From Gammaproteobacteria bacterium (lineage in GTDB: Bacteria > Pseudomonadota > Gammaproteobacteria > Pseudomonadales > Azotimanducaceae): 5,968 nt of DNA. Shown here one piece after another: positions 5,416 through 5,968 of the stretch. The notes under the pieces are model-generated. The model searched no databases and had not been told where the DNA came from. It worked only from the letters and a program-made list of their open reading frames with translations. Within the stretch, counting starts at the first letter, position 1, and each line of letters opens with the position of its first letter. The stretch is from NCBI GenBank assembly GCA_018667205.1, contig JABIVN010000592.1, positions 1 through 5,968 on the forward strand, read 5' to 3'. Both the position numbers and the translations under genes were made by a program.

Positions 5416-5968
5416 ATGCACAAGATTCGAACTATTAATAATATCTCCGAGAAAGGGCTGAGCAGATTTCCTGCTGACGACTATGAGCTCGGGGATGCTA
5501 TTGCTGACCCTGAAGCCATTCTGGTGCGAAGTCAGCAGTTAACCGATGCCGACGCAGTGCCGTCACTGCGAGCAGTGGGACGAGCCGGTGCTGGTGTTAA
5601 TAACATTCCGGTTGCCGATTACACCGATAAGGGCATCGTTGTCTTCAACACACCAGGCGCTAATGCGAATGCTGTGAAAGAACTGGTGATGCTTGGTCTA
5701 TTGCTATCGTGTCGCGGCATCATTCCTGGCATCGAATATGTTAACACCCTGGGTGAACACAGCGACAAGGCGGAACTCAACAAGTTGGTTGAAAGCAGTA
5801 AGAAGCAATACAAGGGCCGCGAACTAAAAGGTAAGACCCTTGGAGTCCTTGGGTTGGGCGCAATTGGCTCTATGGTGGCGGATATGGCACTTCAGATGGA
5901 GATGAATGTGGTGGGTTATGATCCCGTGCTGTCTGTCGAAGCCGCATGGAGGCTTTCCAGTAAGGTTG
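5416..5968 (+). CDS. serA: D-3-phosphoglycerate dehydrogenase, 3'-truncated by the window edge
   Basis: The frame is open from ATG 5416 to the window end and gives 184 complete codons of a protein expected to be about 390-410 residues long. SerA oxidises 3-phosphoglycerate to 3-phosphohydroxypyruvate with NAD+, the first step of serine synthesis in the cytoplasm. Motifs are ILVRSQ (35-40, substrate-binding region), GRAGAGVNNIPV (55-66), FNTPGANANAVKEL (77-90), and the NAD-binding GLGAIG (146-151) with an acidic Asp169 at the end of the second strand (VVGYDP), which favours NAD over NADP. The N-terminus is short and the GAGVNN motif differs from E. coli SerA (GTNQVD-type), so it belongs to the shorter form of the family. 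The catalytic Arg, Glu and His and any C-terminal ACT domain lie beyond the window. Another 2-hydroxyacid dehydrogenase is possible but less likely. Confidence 0.88.
   Translation, partial: MHKIRTINNISEKGLSRFPADDYELGDAIADPEAILVRSQQLTDADAVPSLRAVGRAGAGVNNIPVADYTDKGIVVFNTPGANANAVKELVMLGLLLSCRGIIPGIEYVNTLGEHSDKAELNKLVESSKKQYKGRELKGKTLGVLGLGAIGSMVADMALQMEMNVVGYDPVLSVEAAWRLSSKV

Noticed and set aside
5619..5813. 64-codon antisense frame opposite serA
   Set aside because: The + strand here encodes conserved SerA motifs, so the opposite frame is a shadow.

Overview
The window looks like a chromosomal piece of a Gram-negative bacterium, most likely a free-living (perhaps marine) gammaproteobacterium. 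The reasons are moderate GC content, a periplasmic-type signal peptide, an NnrU-family membrane protein, and an ABC-2 permease motif (DERRDRSILFWKSMPVSD) that I associate with proteobacterial GntR/ABC operons. The assignment is inference, because no rRNA or other marker gene is present. Every supported gene is on the + strand. No tRNA, rRNA, CRISPR, insertion sequence, integrase or phage gene is visible.

Layout. (1) Bases 1-2095 hold a two-gene unit. It consists of the 3' part of a MurG-family glycosyltransferase whose start lies before the window, then a 13-base gap, then a complete secreted M20-family (AbgB-like) amidohydrolase. (2) Bases 2096-2298 are non-coding and contain one GC-rich hairpin and one good intrinsic terminator candidate. 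(3) Bases 2299-4511 hold a compact GntR(YtrA-type)-ABC operon: repressor, ATPase (ATGA overlap) and permease (12-base gap). An extended -10 promoter sits inside a 26-bp palindrome just upstream of the repressor, which suggests autoregulation. The palindrome also shows that the repressor starts at GTG 2362 and not at the longer upstream GTG 2299. (4) After a 116-base gap with no terminator comes an NnrU-family membrane protein (4628-5314), possibly read through from the ABC operon. (5) An 18-bp tandem duplication covers the NnrU stop codon. It is followed by the 5' part of a D-3-phosphoglycerate dehydrogenase gene (serA type), which runs off the right end.

How the genes work together. The repressor-ATPase-permease set is a self-contained regulated ABC system; its substrate cannot be read from sequence. 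The MurG-like enzyme and the secreted amidohydrolase probably share a transcript, so a link to envelope or peptide turnover is possible but unproven. SerA appears to be an independent housekeeping gene. I see no clear evidence of a wholly new system. The most interesting items are the Firmicutes-type MurG paired with a secreted amidohydrolase, the operator/promoter architecture, the A9G5 tract in the repressor wing, and the tandem repeat over the NnrU stop.
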